Assembly: GCF_900078395.1 (NCBI RefSeq)
Contig: NZ_FKLA01000009.1
Coordinates: 533,305-597,304, forward strand
DNA length: 64,000 nt
Origin: Anaerotruncus rubiinfantis
Lineage (GTDB): Bacteria > Bacillota > Clostridia > Oscillospirales > Ruminococcaceae
Reading direction: 5' to 3'
Positions 26,397 to 34,765 of the stretch are shown here, in pieces (position 1 is the stretch's first letter; each line of letters begins with the position of its first letter). A program made the translations under genes and the position numbers. The notes beneath the pieces are model-generated. The model did not search any database. It worked only from the letters and a program-made list of their open reading frames with translations, and had not been told where the DNA came from.

Positions 26397-26732
26397 ATGA
26401 ATGAACTGGCAAATCAAACCCCTGAACGGTACCTCAACTGCCTTGCGGGGATTGAATCGGAACGGATCTACAACGCAATGGTTAACGACGACCAGGAACC
26501 ATACCCTTTCCACCTTATGTGGTTGCTCCGAATGGTGGATGAATTGAGCGGCATCGAAAACGAAGCTGTGCTGAAGGTAATCCTATCCACCCTCTATGAG
26601 TCTCTGGATGCTGACCTCCCAAGCGATTTCCCCCCAATTGTCGAATCGCATCATCTCTCAGAGTTCGCAGTTGAACTGATTGAAGATCTGCTGGATATTG
26701 CAGAAATCCATTTTACGGAAGGTGACGAATAA
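26397..26732 (+). CDS. Hypothetical acidic protein
   Basis: 111 residues, strongly acidic, without signal peptide or membrane segment. GAAGGATCAGAAAG precedes the ATG. The sequence looks helical (RYLNCLAGIESERIYNAMV, YPFHLMWLLRMVDELSG). I do not recognise a family. It stands alone between the tRNA scar and a methyltransferase remnant, which fits mobile-element or accessory DNA. Confidence 0.6.
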   Translation: MNELANQTPERYLNCLAGIESERIYNAMVNDDQEPYPFHLMWLLRMVDELSGIENEAVLKVILSTLYESLDADLPSDFPPIVESHHLSEFAVELIEDLLDIAEIHFTEGDE

Positions 26733-26820
26733 GCAGAGGACGTTATTGAGTCTCTTTATAAATACGGCTTTTAAGGGACTACACAGATAACCCATCATTT
26801 CTGTGCGCACGGATTTGTGC

Positions 26821-26826
26821 TATAAT
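26821..26826 (+). promoter_or_regulatory. Possible extended -10 promoter
   Basis: TGC-TATAAT precedes the methyltransferase remnant by about 35 bases; the -35 box is poor. It may now drive the acetyltransferase gene. Confidence 0.4.
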
Positions 26827-26861
26827 AGCAATAGATATTTGGAGCAAAAGGAGAGTTGGCC

Positions 26862-27033
26862 GTGAATAACGAATATGATAATGTACGATTTTTCGCAGAA
26901 TACGCAAAAATGTCCCGCAGCAGGGTGGTCTGAACGCCGCCGGAGAATTGCACCAACTAAAACCCATTTTACTTCGCTTAAAGGGAAAACTGTCCTCGAT
27001 TTGGGGCGTGGCTATGGTAATGACTTTAAAAAT
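26862..27033 (+). pseudogene. 5' remnant of a SAM-dependent methyltransferase
   Basis: GTG 26862 after GGAGAG opens MNNEYDNVRFFAEYAKMSRS, then the frame is lost by what looks like a one-base deletion near 26925. In another frame NAAGELHQL and LKGKTVLDLGRGYG follow, the SAM-binding motif I of class I methyltransferases (normally DLGCGYG). The remaining three quarters of the gene is replaced by the acetyltransferase gene. Broken by frameshift and truncation. Confidence 0.7.
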
Positions 27034-27045
27034 GAGGTGTTTTGT

Positions 27046-27558
27046 ATGGTGATAAGAAGCGAGGAAGAGAAAGATATCGAAATTATATATTCGGTAGTAA
27101 AGTCTGCATTTGCTGATGCTGAACACAGCGATGGCAATGAGCATAATTTAGTAAAAGCATTGAGAAAAGGCGATGGTTATGTTCCCGAGCTATCTTTAGT
27201 TGCCGAAATAAACGGAAAAATTGTGGGATACATTATGTTCACTAAAGTTGAGATTGGGAATCGTGTTGAATTGGCATTGGCTCCGTTGGCTGTTTTGCCT
27301 GAGTATCAAAGAAAAGGAATAGGAACAGCTTTGATAAGGGAAGGACATAGAATAGCGCATGAATTGGGATATGGATATTCGATTGTATTGGGAAGTGAAA
27401 AATATTATCCCAAAACAGGATATTTGCCGGCAGATGAGTTTGGCATAAAACCGCCTTTCAACGTACCAAGTGAAAATTTTATGGCTTGCAGATTAAAAGA
27501 AGATGGACCACGCATTCATGGGACTGTCAAATATGCGAAAGAATTTGGAATTGATTAA
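27046..27558 (+). CDS. GNAT-family N-acetyltransferase
   Basis: 170 residues from ATG 27046 (GAGGTG upstream). The acetyl-CoA pyrophosphate loop is PEYQRKGIGTALI, preceded by the beta-4 strand VELALAPLAVLP. The C-terminus (LGSEKYYPKTGYLPADEFGI) is typical of the YhbS-like subgroup. It acetylates an unknown small molecule or protein in the cytoplasm. AT-rich composition differs from the GC-rich genes to the left, suggesting separate acquisition together with the methyltransferase remnant. Confidence 0.88.
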   Translation: MVIRSEEEKDIEIIYSVVKSAFADAEHSDGNEHNLVKALRKGDGYVPELSLVAEINGKIVGYIMFTKVEIGNRVELALAPLAVLPEYQRKGIGTALIREGHRIAHELGYGYSIVLGSEKYYPKTGYLPADEFGIKPPFNVPSENFMACRLKEDGPRIHGTVKYAKEFGID

Positions 27559-27664
27559 TACAAAAATCCGTTTGTCAGGCTGATGTAAGTACGGTATAGT
27601 GATGAAGTTTGAAATCCTTTGGAGGTTGTGAGGGAACAATGGCTGTGTAGGATTCTCCTATTGT

Positions 27665-27901
27665 TTATTTCCCTTCCACAAACCATCGAGGGCCTTCATA
27701 AAACAGATAGGTCTCTTTTCCCAAGATTCGGCAACGGTAACGCATCCCGATCCCGCCGGCTTTCGTGCTGGCCGCACGACGGGTTTCGAGCACCCGGTCA
27801 ATCTTAAAAACCCATCCATCTTCCCAAATGATCGAGAGCGGCGAGATGTTGCCCTCTAAATCAAAGTGGGAGGTGACCTCCACATAAACCTTCCTTGCCA
27901 A
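27665..27901 (-). CDS. Small DinB-associated protein of unknown function
   Basis: 78 residues from a TTG start at 27901 with GGGAGGTG six bases upstream; longer in-frame versions overlap dinB. The sequence (ARKVYVEVTSHFDLEGNIS, IIWEDGWVFKIDRVLETRRA, RYRCRILGKETYLFYE) is beta-rich and contains no catalytic motif I can name. It directly follows dinB on the same strand, as small partner genes often do next to Y-family polymerases in Clostridia. Function unknown; a role in DNA-damage response is only suggested by position. Confidence 0.7.
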   Translation of the reverse strand: MARKVYVEVTSHFDLEGNISPLSIIWEDGWVFKIDRVLETRRAASTKAGGIGMRYRCRILGKETYLFYEGPRWFVEGK

Positions 27902-27945
27902 AAAAACACCTCCCTGTGCGGTTAGTATGCGCAGGGAGGCGTTTT

Positions 27946-29196
27946 CTAAGTCAGAAAGCCTATTGGATGGATGATGTGATCCTCCACCGGATTGAGCGCC
28001 GAGAGTTGCGGATCGGTGAGCATGATGCCCCACTGGACACAGAAGTGCCCGAACCGTCCCCGCAGGCCGTCGATGGCCTCCTCCAGCCGCTCCCGCGCCT
28101 GGGCTTTCGCCACGTCAGGATAAAGGGAGAGCTGCACTGAATCGATCAGCAAAAGGGTTGACGCCCGCACCCCTAGGCTGCGCACTGGTTTGCCGTCTGC
28201 GTGGTGCTTCTGGCAGAGCGCATAAGCCGCGTCAAAAATCTCTCTGGCAGTGCAGCTCGGACGTTCCAGCTTCATCTGCCGCTCATAGGAGAAAAGCTCG
28301 TTGTCCCGGATGGTGATAACCACCGTCCGGCAGCGGAACCCATGTTCCCGCAGGCGCTGGGCAACGCTCTCGCAAAGGGCATACAAAGTGATGCGGATAT
28401 CCTCGCTGGTCACCAGGTCGCGGGGGACGGTGGTGGAGTTGCCCACCGACTTGATGAGCGACTTCGCGCCGATGTTGCTGACCGGCGAGGTGTCCAGGCC
28501 GTTGGCAAACATCCAAAGCATCCGGCCCACCTTGCCGAACCGCCGTTCCAAAAATTCGATTTGTGTCCTGGCAAGGTCGCCGATGGTTCGGATGCCGTAG
28601 GATTGCAGTTTGCGGGTGGTGGCGCGGCCCACATACAGTAGATCCTTCACCGGCAGCGGCCAAACCTTCTCCCGAAAGCTGTCATAGGGGATAATTGTAG
28701 TGCCGTCCGGCTTGTTCATGTCGCTGCCCAGCTTGGCAAAGACCTTGTTGAAACTTACGCCCACCGAGGCGGTAATCCCCAGCTCCTCCTTCACCCGGCC
28801 GCGGATTTCATTGGCCACCTTCGGCCCGTCTCCGAACAGACTGGTACAGCCAGTGAGGTCGATCCAGCTTTCATCCAAGCCAAAGCTCTCGCAGCGGTCG
28901 GAATAATCCGCAAAGATCTCTTTGGTCCTATGGGAAAATTTCAGATATTGATCGAACTGCGCCGGCACAAAGGTGATGTCTTTGCATTTCTGCCGCGCCT
29001 GCCACAGCGCGTCGCCGGTCTGGACGCCAAAGCGTTTGGCCTCCTGGGATTTTGCTAACACGATGCCGTGCCGCAGTTCCGGGTCGCCAATGACAGCCAC
29101 GGGTTTTCCGCGCAGGGTTGGATTTAACAGGCACTCGACCGAGGCGTAAAAGGCATCGCAGTCGACGTGCAGAATGGTTCTATTAGAGGGTTTCAT
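27946..29196 (-). CDS. dinB: DNA polymerase IV (Y-family translesion polymerase)
   Basis: 416 residues. Catalytic acidic motifs HVDCDAFYASVE and SFGLDESWIDLTG are intact, followed by the helix-hairpin-helix region (LLYVGRATTRKLQSYGI, IRTIGDLA) and the little-finger domain. It copies damaged templates with low fidelity. The C-terminus lacks an obvious clamp-binding QxxLF peptide at its very end. Divergent from a SRAP gene, so two DNA-damage genes share the 92-base intergenic region 29197-29288. Confidence 0.92.
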   Translation of the reverse strand: MKPSNRTILHVDCDAFYASVECLLNPTLRGKPVAVIGDPELRHGIVLAKSQEAKRFGVQTGDALWQARQKCKDITFVPAQFDQYLKFSHRTKEIFADYSDRCESFGLDESWIDLTGCTSLFGDGPKVANEIRGRVKEELGITASVGVSFNKVFAKLGSDMNKPDGTTIIPYDSFREKVWPLPVKDLLYVGRATTRKLQSYGIRTIGDLARTQIEFLERRFGKVGRMLWMFANGLDTSPVSNIGAKSLIKSVGNSTTVPRDLVTSEDIRITLYALCESVAQRLREHGFRCRTVVITIRDNELFSYERQMKLERPSCTAREIFDAAYALCQKHHADGKPVRSLGVRASTLLLIDSVQLSLYPDVAKAQARERLEEAIDGLRGRFGHFCVQWGIMLTDPQLSALNPVEDHIIHPIGFLT

Positions 29197-29288
29197 ACCT
29201 CTATTTTACCGCCGCGGCGCGGTCCAAATCCACAAGTAATGGTTGGCAGGAAATGTGGTATACTATTGCTGGAGAGGGGGAATGTCCC

Positions 29289-29882
29289 ATGTGTGGGCGA
29301 TACAATTTTACGGCGGAGGAGAGCGCCGAACTGCAGGAGATCGTGCGGCAGATCGAGGCTAAGAACGCTCAGGCGGAGTGGCATGTCGGGGAGATTTTCC
29401 CCACCAACACTGCCCCGGTGTTGTTCTGGGAACAGGAACAGACTTCGCCGGATTTGCTTGGTTGGGGTTTTCCCGGCTTCAAAAGCGGCGCCCGGACGAT
29501 TATCAACGCCCGGGCGGAGACGGCGGGTGAGCGCCCGATGTTCCGCAAGAGCCTGGACGAGCGGCGCTGCGTGATCCCCTCCAGCGGTTTTTATGAATGG
29601 CAAAAGCTGTCCAAGCAAAAGTACCTGTTCAGGCTTCCGGGCGAGGACGCGCTCTACATGGCGGGCATCTGGAACGAGTTTGCCGGGGAGCGCCGCTTCT
29701 GCATCATCACGACGGAGGCAAACGAATCGATTGCCGACGTCCATTCACGGATGCCGGTGGTGCTCCCAAAGAGCGAAATTAACGAATGGCTGTGCAACAG
29801 GAGGGTCGCGGAGGAAATCCTGCACACAGTGCCGCCCATGCTCGCGCGGGAGGCTGTTTCGGCGCAGACAACGCTCTGGTAA
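29289..29882 (+). CDS. yedK: SRAP (YedK/HMCES) DNA-protein crosslinking abasic-site shield
   Basis: 197 residues beginning MCGRY, whose Cys2 becomes N-terminal after Met removal and forms the thiazolidine crosslink to abasic sites in single-stranded DNA. The other active-site segments are INARAET, SGFYEWQ and DVHSRMPVVL. ATG 29289 is chosen because the family requires the N-terminal MCGR. It pairs functionally and by position with the divergent dinB. A decayed second copy of its 3' end lies at 13516. Confidence 0.92.
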   Translation: MCGRYNFTAEESAELQEIVRQIEAKNAQAEWHVGEIFPTNTAPVLFWEQEQTSPDLLGWGFPGFKSGARTIINARAETAGERPMFRKSLDERRCVIPSSGFYEWQKLSKQKYLFRLPGEDALYMAGIWNEFAGERRFCIITTEANESIADVHSRMPVVLPKSEINEWLCNRRVAEEILHTVPPMLAREAVSAQTTLW

Positions 29883-29883
29883 A

Positions 29884-29913
29884 GAGAGGCTGCAAACGCA
29901 GTCTCTCTTTTGT
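29884..29913 (+). terminator. Rho-independent terminator of yedK
   Basis: AGAGAGGCTGC (29884-29894) pairs with 29899-29909 and runs into TTTT, two bases after the stop codon. Confidence 0.75.
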
Positions 29914-29914
29914 C

Positions 29915-30622
29915 ATGTAAAACCACTGGCTAGGCCAGTGGTTCCCCAAAAGGCTACTGCCGATAATGGAAGCAAAAAAACGCCCTTTGTTATAATAAAA
30001 GTGCGGTCGCCAACTGCACCAAAAATAACAAAGGGAGGACATTCAGATGGGACTGAACGACATCAATAGTTTATCGCATACAAGGTGGAATTGCAAATAT
30101 CACATAGTATTTGCGCCCAAATATCGGAGGAAAGAATTTTACGAAGAAAAACGTGCAGCCGTAGGCAAAATACTCAGGCAGCTCTGCGAATGGAAAGGGG
30201 TAAAAATAATAGAAGCGGAAGTATGCCCGGATCATGTGCATATGCTTTTAGAAATACCGCCCAAGATAGCAATTTCAAGTTTCATGGGATACCTCAAAGG
30301 GAAAAGCAGCACAATGCTGTATGAGCAATTCGGCGAGTTGAAGTACAAGTATAGAAGTCGGGAATTTTGGTGTCAGGGATACTATGTAGACACGGCAGGG
30401 AAAAACACAAGCCGAATAGCGGAATATATCAAAAACCAGTTAAAAGAAGATCAGCTGGGTGAGCAGTTAACGATGAGTGAAGTTGGCCCGTTTACGGACG
30501 GCAAGTAACAATCTCTGCGCAGCTGGCAGACCGTATTACGCGTTTGACGTGTAAGCGAGGAATTGAGGGCTTTGCCTGCATGTGAAATACCCCCGGCTAT
30601 GCCGAGGGATATTTATTACCGC
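29915..30622 (+). mobile_element. Intact IS200/IS605-type insertion sequence (tnpA only)
   Basis: A left-end hairpin (about 29922-29944, AACCACTGGCTAGGCCAGTGG...) and a right-end hairpin (about 30589-30609, CCCCCGGCTATGCCGAGGG) bracket a single transposase gene. No inverted terminal repeats or target duplication are expected in this single-strand-transposing family. Exact ends are approximate. A second, internally deleted copy is at 13612 and a decayed relative at 20389. Confidence 0.8.
30047..30508 (+). CDS. tnpA: IS200-family HUH transposase TnpA
   Basis: 153 residues, normal for Y1 transposases. The HUH metal motif is in CPDHVHMLLEIPP and the nucleophilic tyrosine in the helix around GYYVDTAGKNTSRIAEYI. 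GGGAGGACATTCAG precedes the ATG. It excises and inserts single-stranded DNA using the element's terminal hairpins. The reading frame is intact, so it may be active and could act on the deleted copy. Confidence 0.92.
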   Translation: MGLNDINSLSHTRWNCKYHIVFAPKYRRKEFYEEKRAAVGKILRQLCEWKGVKIIEAEVCPDHVHMLLEIPPKIAISSFMGYLKGKSSTMLYEQFGELKYKYRSREFWCQGYYVDTAGKNTSRIAEYIKNQLKEDQLGEQLTMSEVGPFTDGK

Positions 30623-30832
30623 TAAGCAGTGACGGGAAATAAATGACATGTGTCGAATGTGCCGCTTATTGAGCTTCGAGGCTACAAATTGAATCCGGAT
30701 GAATGCGTTTCTAGATATTGTTGTTTTCGCAATTCAGTAAAAGTAGGGAACACTTGAACGTTACTTCTTGAATATTCCCTATTTTTGTTGCTGAATTCTA
30801 TAGTTGGAGATTCGCTGAACAGTGCGCTCACT

Positions 30833-31555
30833 TTAATAAATGTCATGTTCCTGAGTAAAATGAAAACGCATGATATCGGTGCGATAGTAGCATTTGAAGT
30901 ATTCAAATGGGCAATCAGTATTGTTGACGGTACCAGAAGTAACAGATTCAAATAGAATAACTGGAGTATCGGACGAGATATCCAACAATGCTGCTGTTTC
31001 AACAGAGGGCAACACGGCATCAACTGTGTTTTCTGTTTTTTTGCGATATGCACCATATTTGGACTGCATCAGATCCGCTAAAGAAAGGGCAGAAAAGTCC
31101 ATAAACTCAATGCCAGGAAAACGAGCGATGGGGATATAAGAACTGGTTACGTTAAAAACCGTTCGATTCCCCCGATACAGCATTTTTAAAAACAGGACCG
31201 GATCTCCTTCATCGATTTTTAAGCGGGAAGCAATCGGCTTAGAAGCGACGATTTTTTCTTGATGTAAAACGGAACGTGAGGAAGAAAACCCCATTGCACT
31301 GTAATTTCGGTCACAGCGGGTGACGGAGTAAATGGGGTGTGTTCGCCACGTTCCCTTTACATAAGTACCCTTACCATGAAGTCGCAGGAGATAGCCCTGC
31401 TTACAGAGATCGTCAATGGCCCTTCGAACGGTGTTACGGCTGATATTGTAGCGTTCGGAGATTTCCCGTTCAGTGATGAACCGTCCATCCTGGGCGGTTT
31501 CGGCGCCAGAATTAATCAAAGAGATCAATTCGGCTTCCAACTGCTCATACTTCAT
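30833..31555 (-). CDS. GntR-family (HutC/UTRA) transcriptional regulator
   Basis: 240 residues from ATG 31555 (AGGAAGG upstream). N-terminal winged helix (REISERYNISRNTVRRAIDDL, GYLLRLHGKGTYV) and a C-terminal UTRA ligand domain (EGDPVLFLKMLYRGNR, FPGIEFMDFSALSL, CPFEYFKCYYRTDIMRFH). HutC-type regulators sense catabolic substrates such as amino acids or phosphonates. The gene is divergent from the racemase/BCCT/aconitase X/microcompartment series and is the only regulator next to it, so it is the likely controller. Confidence 0.87.
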   Translation of the reverse strand: MKYEQLEAELISLINSGAETAQDGRFITEREISERYNISRNTVRRAIDDLCKQGYLLRLHGKGTYVKGTWRTHPIYSVTRCDRNYSAMGFSSSRSVLHQEKIVASKPIASRLKIDEGDPVLFLKMLYRGNRTVFNVTSSYIPIARFPGIEFMDFSALSLADLMQSKYGAYRKKTENTVDAVLPSVETAALLDISSDTPVILFESVTSGTVNNTDCPFEYFKCYYRTDIMRFHFTQEHDIY

Positions 31556-31882
31556 GTAAATCGTCCTTCCTATTGTAATGATTGCCAACTCAGTATCGTT
31601 AAAAAATACAATAGTTTCGGTTCGAGGTGAGTGAACTTAGATAAGAAAAGCATAAAAGAAATGATGATGAAAGTCAAGTTTTAAACAGGCTGTTTAAGCG
31701 CAGAAGGTTGCTGGAATAGGATACCTTTTCGCGTTTCGTCAAAATTTTAAAGAAAATTTGTAGAAAATGACGAGTCGAATTTGTACCTTATAAAAAGGGA
31801 CCATTTCTAATATTGGTTTGCTTATCAAGGAATCTTTGTTTAAATGTGGTAAAACGGATGAGAAATGTAGTCATTATTCCTC

Positions 31883-31911
31883 TTGCTTCAAAAGGAATTA
31901 TTTTATATAAA
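31883..31911 (+). promoter_or_regulatory. Possible promoter for the racemase/BCCT/aconitase X operon
   Basis: TTGCTT, 17 bases, then TATAAA (31906-31911) in the AT-rich 547-base region 31556-32102. The leader would be about 185 bases. The remainder of this gap shows nothing I can name. Confidence 0.45.
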
Positions 31912-32102
31912 AAGAAAGAAGTAGTTGATGCCGTCATCCAAAGCAGGACCCAGAGTGCGGTTATTTGGGACGATCAGATATTGCGCAAGGCTGAAAATGA
32001 AACTTCCGCGAGTTGACTGATCATCCTGCTTTGTATGAAGTATGTGTCAATCAGAAATCGAACTCTGAACAACAGGGTAAAGGAAAAGAGGAGGAGTATG
32101 TC

Positions 32103-33122
32103 TTGAATATCATCAACGCCTTTGACTATGTAGATACCCATCTGGAATCTGCGCCTTTCCGTATCATTACTTCGGGTATCCCAACTTTGTATGGTGAAAC
32201 CATGGCTGAAAAAATGCAGTACATGGCTGACCATTACGATTGGATGCGCAAGCGTATCATGGGTGAACCTGGCGGCAAGCGTGCAATGGTGGGAGCAGTT
32301 CTGACCGAGCCTGTGCACAAGGAGGCGGATTTCGGCGTTTTCTACATGGATGATCTGACCTATCAACCCATGTGCGGCGCCGGCTCTCTGGCTGTGACCA
32401 ATGCCGTCGTTCAGTTGGGGATGGTCCCTGTTGTGGAACCTGTGACTTCAATCGTATTTGATACCCCTGCCGGTCTCATCAAGACCTATGCAACTGTTGA
32501 GAACGCCGAGGTAAAGAAGGTAACCCTTGAAAACGTACCGTCTTTCTTATATGCCAAAGATGTAAAAGTGCCGGTTGAGGGTGTTGGAGAAGTGACACTG
32601 GATATCGGCTTTGGCGGCAACTTCTTCGCCCTGGTGGATGTAGAACCGCTGAATATCGAGATTAAACCAGAAAGTCGTGAGATTCTTGGCTCTCTTGCAA
32701 TGAAAATTATTGCAGAGATCAATCGGACGATCAAAGTTCAGCATCCTGAGAATCCTGCCATTAACTATCTGGATCAGCTGATGTGGTGCCAGGAGCCTAA
32801 GGAGGAAGGCGGGCACTTTATCGGGCAGTGTGTTTATTCTGCGTGCAAACTGGATGATTCTCCCTGCGGCACCGGAACATGCACCAAGATGGCCAGAATG
32901 TACGCAAGAGGCAGGCTTGGTCTCAACGAGCCTTTCCTGCACGATAACAACATCAATCCCACAGTAAAAACGTTTGAAGGCGTTCTTTATGGTACCACAA
33001 AGGTGGGCGATTACGATGCAGTGTTACCCCGTGTCAGCAGCATGAATACCGAGATCATTGGTTTCGGAAAACTGGTTGTCACGAAGAACGACAAATATAG
33101 AGAAGGGTTTGTGGGGGTGTAA
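32103..33122 (+). CDS. Proline-racemase-family enzyme with altered active-site motifs
   Basis: 339 residues from a TTG start at 32103, eight bases after GGAGG. The fold is that of proline racemase / hydroxyproline 2-epimerase, and both catalytic cysteines are kept (PMCGAGSLAV and DSPCGTGTCTKMA). Three usually conserved segments differ: HTxGEP is HLESAP, EPRGH is EPGGK, and MCGHGT is MCGAGS. Two cysteines favour racemase/epimerase over 3-hydroxyproline dehydratase chemistry (Cys/Thr). With aconitase X downstream it probably epimerises a hydroxylated proline-like compound. Substrate uncertain. Confidence 0.85.
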   Translation: MNIINAFDYVDTHLESAPFRIITSGIPTLYGETMAEKMQYMADHYDWMRKRIMGEPGGKRAMVGAVLTEPVHKEADFGVFYMDDLTYQPMCGAGSLAVTNAVVQLGMVPVVEPVTSIVFDTPAGLIKTYATVENAEVKKVTLENVPSFLYAKDVKVPVEGVGEVTLDIGFGGNFFALVDVEPLNIEIKPESREILGSLAMKIIAEINRTIKVQHPENPAINYLDQLMWCQEPKEEGGHFIGQCVYSACKLDDSPCGTGTCTKMARMYARGRLGLNEPFLHDNNINPTVKTFEGVLYGTTKVGDYDAVLPRVSSMNTEIIGFGKLVVTKNDKYREGFVGV

Positions 33123-33124
33123 TT

Positions 33125-34663
33125 GTGAAAAAGATGTTTGATGGCATTGATAAATTCGTATTTGGGATCAGCAGTATTGTTGTTCTGATTTTCGTAATAT
33201 GGATTGCCGGGTTCACTGAGAGCGCTGGGACGGCGCTGAGTGTCATGCTGAATTATGCGATGGCTAATATCAGCTGGGTTTATATGCTGACGATGTTGCT
33301 GATGTTCGGATTTTGCCTGTTCCTGTGTTTTAGCAAATGGGGCAAGATCCGTCTGGGCAAGGATGATGAAAAGCCCAAATACGGTACGGTCTCCTGGCTG
33401 GCCATGATGTTCAGCGCAGCAATGGGCGTCGGGCTGATTTTCTATGGCGTTTCCGAACCGGTTACCATGTGGGCGAATCCTCCCTCCACCGAGGGATTAA
33501 CCGCTCTGGGTGCATTGGAAGGCATGAAGCAGACATTTTTTAACAACGGTATGTCCATGTGGTCCTGTTATTGCCTGTTCGGTTTGGGGCTTGCATATTT
33601 CAATTTCAGAAAAGGCCGACCCGCCCTGTTGAGCTATATGCTGGAACCTCTAATTGGCAGAAAGCGCGTGGAAGGCCGCTTGGGCCAGGTCGTTGATTCC
33701 GCTGCCATCATATCCACAGTTTTCGGTATTGCGGCGGCACTGTCGATCTGTGCGCAGCAGCTGAGCGCAGGCTTTGAGATGAACTTCGGTTTACCTGCAA
33801 CGAACATGGTGATCAATGTCACCATTGCAGTGATTTGCGCGATGTACCTCTGCTCCGCGATTTCCGGCGTAGACAAAGGCATTAAGTTCCTAAGCAATGC
33901 CAATGTGGTGCTGGCAACCATACTGATGTTCTACCTGCTGCTTGTCGGTCCCACCGCCTGGCTGATGGAGTTCTTCATGCAGTCTCTGGGCGAGCATATC
34001 TTTGAGTTCATTCCTATGTCCTTCAATCTGGACGCTTTTGGCCTGATTGAAGCCAATGCAGGCTACGATCTGGTTGGCGAATATCCTGTGATGTATGTTG
34101 CATGGTTCCTGGCCTGGACCTGCTTTGTCGGAGCTTTCGTTGCTAAGGTTTCCAGAGGCAGAACGATCCGTGAAGTTGTCTGGGGCGTTCTGATTATCCC
34201 CGGATTGGTTTCATATCTGTGGTTCGTCGCACTCGGCGGCAACGCCATTTATCTGGAACTGTTCGGCGGCATTGAACTGTCTCCCAGCATTCTGAAGAGT
34301 GCGCAGATGGCTCTGTTCCTTCTGCTGGATTATATGCCTGGCGGTAGCATCATGTCGATTGTAACCATTGTGCTGATTGTCACTTTCTTTATTACCACAG
34401 CAGACTCCTCCACGTTCATTGCCAGCGTATACTGCAGCCGTGGTACAGACAGTGAACCCAAGGTCTGGGTCAAATTATACTGGGGTATCATGATTGCCGT
34501 GATTGCGATTATCTTTTGGCCAATCGGTGGCGTTCAGGTCTGCCGCCAGCTGAGCTTGATCATTGCGATTCCCATCACCATTGCCGCCTGGGCGCTGATC
34601 GCCTCTCTGATCAAATCCTTCAAGGCGGAAAAAAATACGCTGGCACAATTGGATCAGGTATAA
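33125..34663 (+). CDS. BCCT-family transporter (betaine/carnitine/choline type)
   Basis: 512 residues, 12 predicted membrane segments. Starts GTG 33125, two bases after the racemase stop. BCCT hallmarks: GVGLIFYGVSEPVTMWANPP, NNGMSMWSCYCLFGLGLAYF, and TTADSSTFIAS. BCCT carriers move zwitterions with a quaternary or cyclic ammonium group such as glycine betaine, carnitine, proline betaine or ectoine. As the only transporter in this locus it is the best candidate for bringing in the compound metabolised by the following enzymes. Confidence 0.9.
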   Translation: MKKMFDGIDKFVFGISSIVVLIFVIWIAGFTESAGTALSVMLNYAMANISWVYMLTMLLMFGFCLFLCFSKWGKIRLGKDDEKPKYGTVSWLAMMFSAAMGVGLIFYGVSEPVTMWANPPSTEGLTALGALEGMKQTFFNNGMSMWSCYCLFGLGLAYFNFRKGRPALLSYMLEPLIGRKRVEGRLGQVVDSAAIISTVFGIAAALSICAQQLSAGFEMNFGLPATNMVINVTIAVICAMYLCSAISGVDKGIKFLSNANVVLATILMFYLLLVGPTAWLMEFFMQSLGEHIFEFIPMSFNLDAFGLIEANAGYDLVGEYPVMYVAWFLAWTCFVGAFVAKVSRGRTIREVVWGVLIIPGLVSYLWFVALGGNAIYLELFGGIELSPSILKSAQMALFLLLDYMPGGSIMSIVTIVLIVTFFITTADSSTFIASVYCSRGTDSEPKVWVKLYWGIMIAVIAIIFWPIGGVQVCRQLSLIIAIPITIAAWALIASLIKSFKAEKNTLAQLDQV

Positions 34664-34681
34664 AACAGCGCTGCAGAAATG

Positions 34682-34724
34682 GGGATCCCACCGGGCATAA
34701 AAATTATATGCCCGGTGGGATCCC
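34682..34724 (+). promoter_or_regulatory. Strong hairpin between transporter and aconitase X genes
   Basis: Arms 34682-34699 and 34707-34724 are perfectly complementary over 18 bases. No T-run follows, so it is more likely a message-stability or partial attenuation element than a full terminator. Confidence 0.6.
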
Positions 34725-34765
34725 GATAAAATCCATTAAACTTGTAATCGAAAGGAATTTGTTCA

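Noticed and set aside
30640..30832. Leftward open frame 30682-31056 as a gene
   Set aside because: Mostly overlaps the GntR gene in another frame, with no ribosome binding site or recognisable domain.
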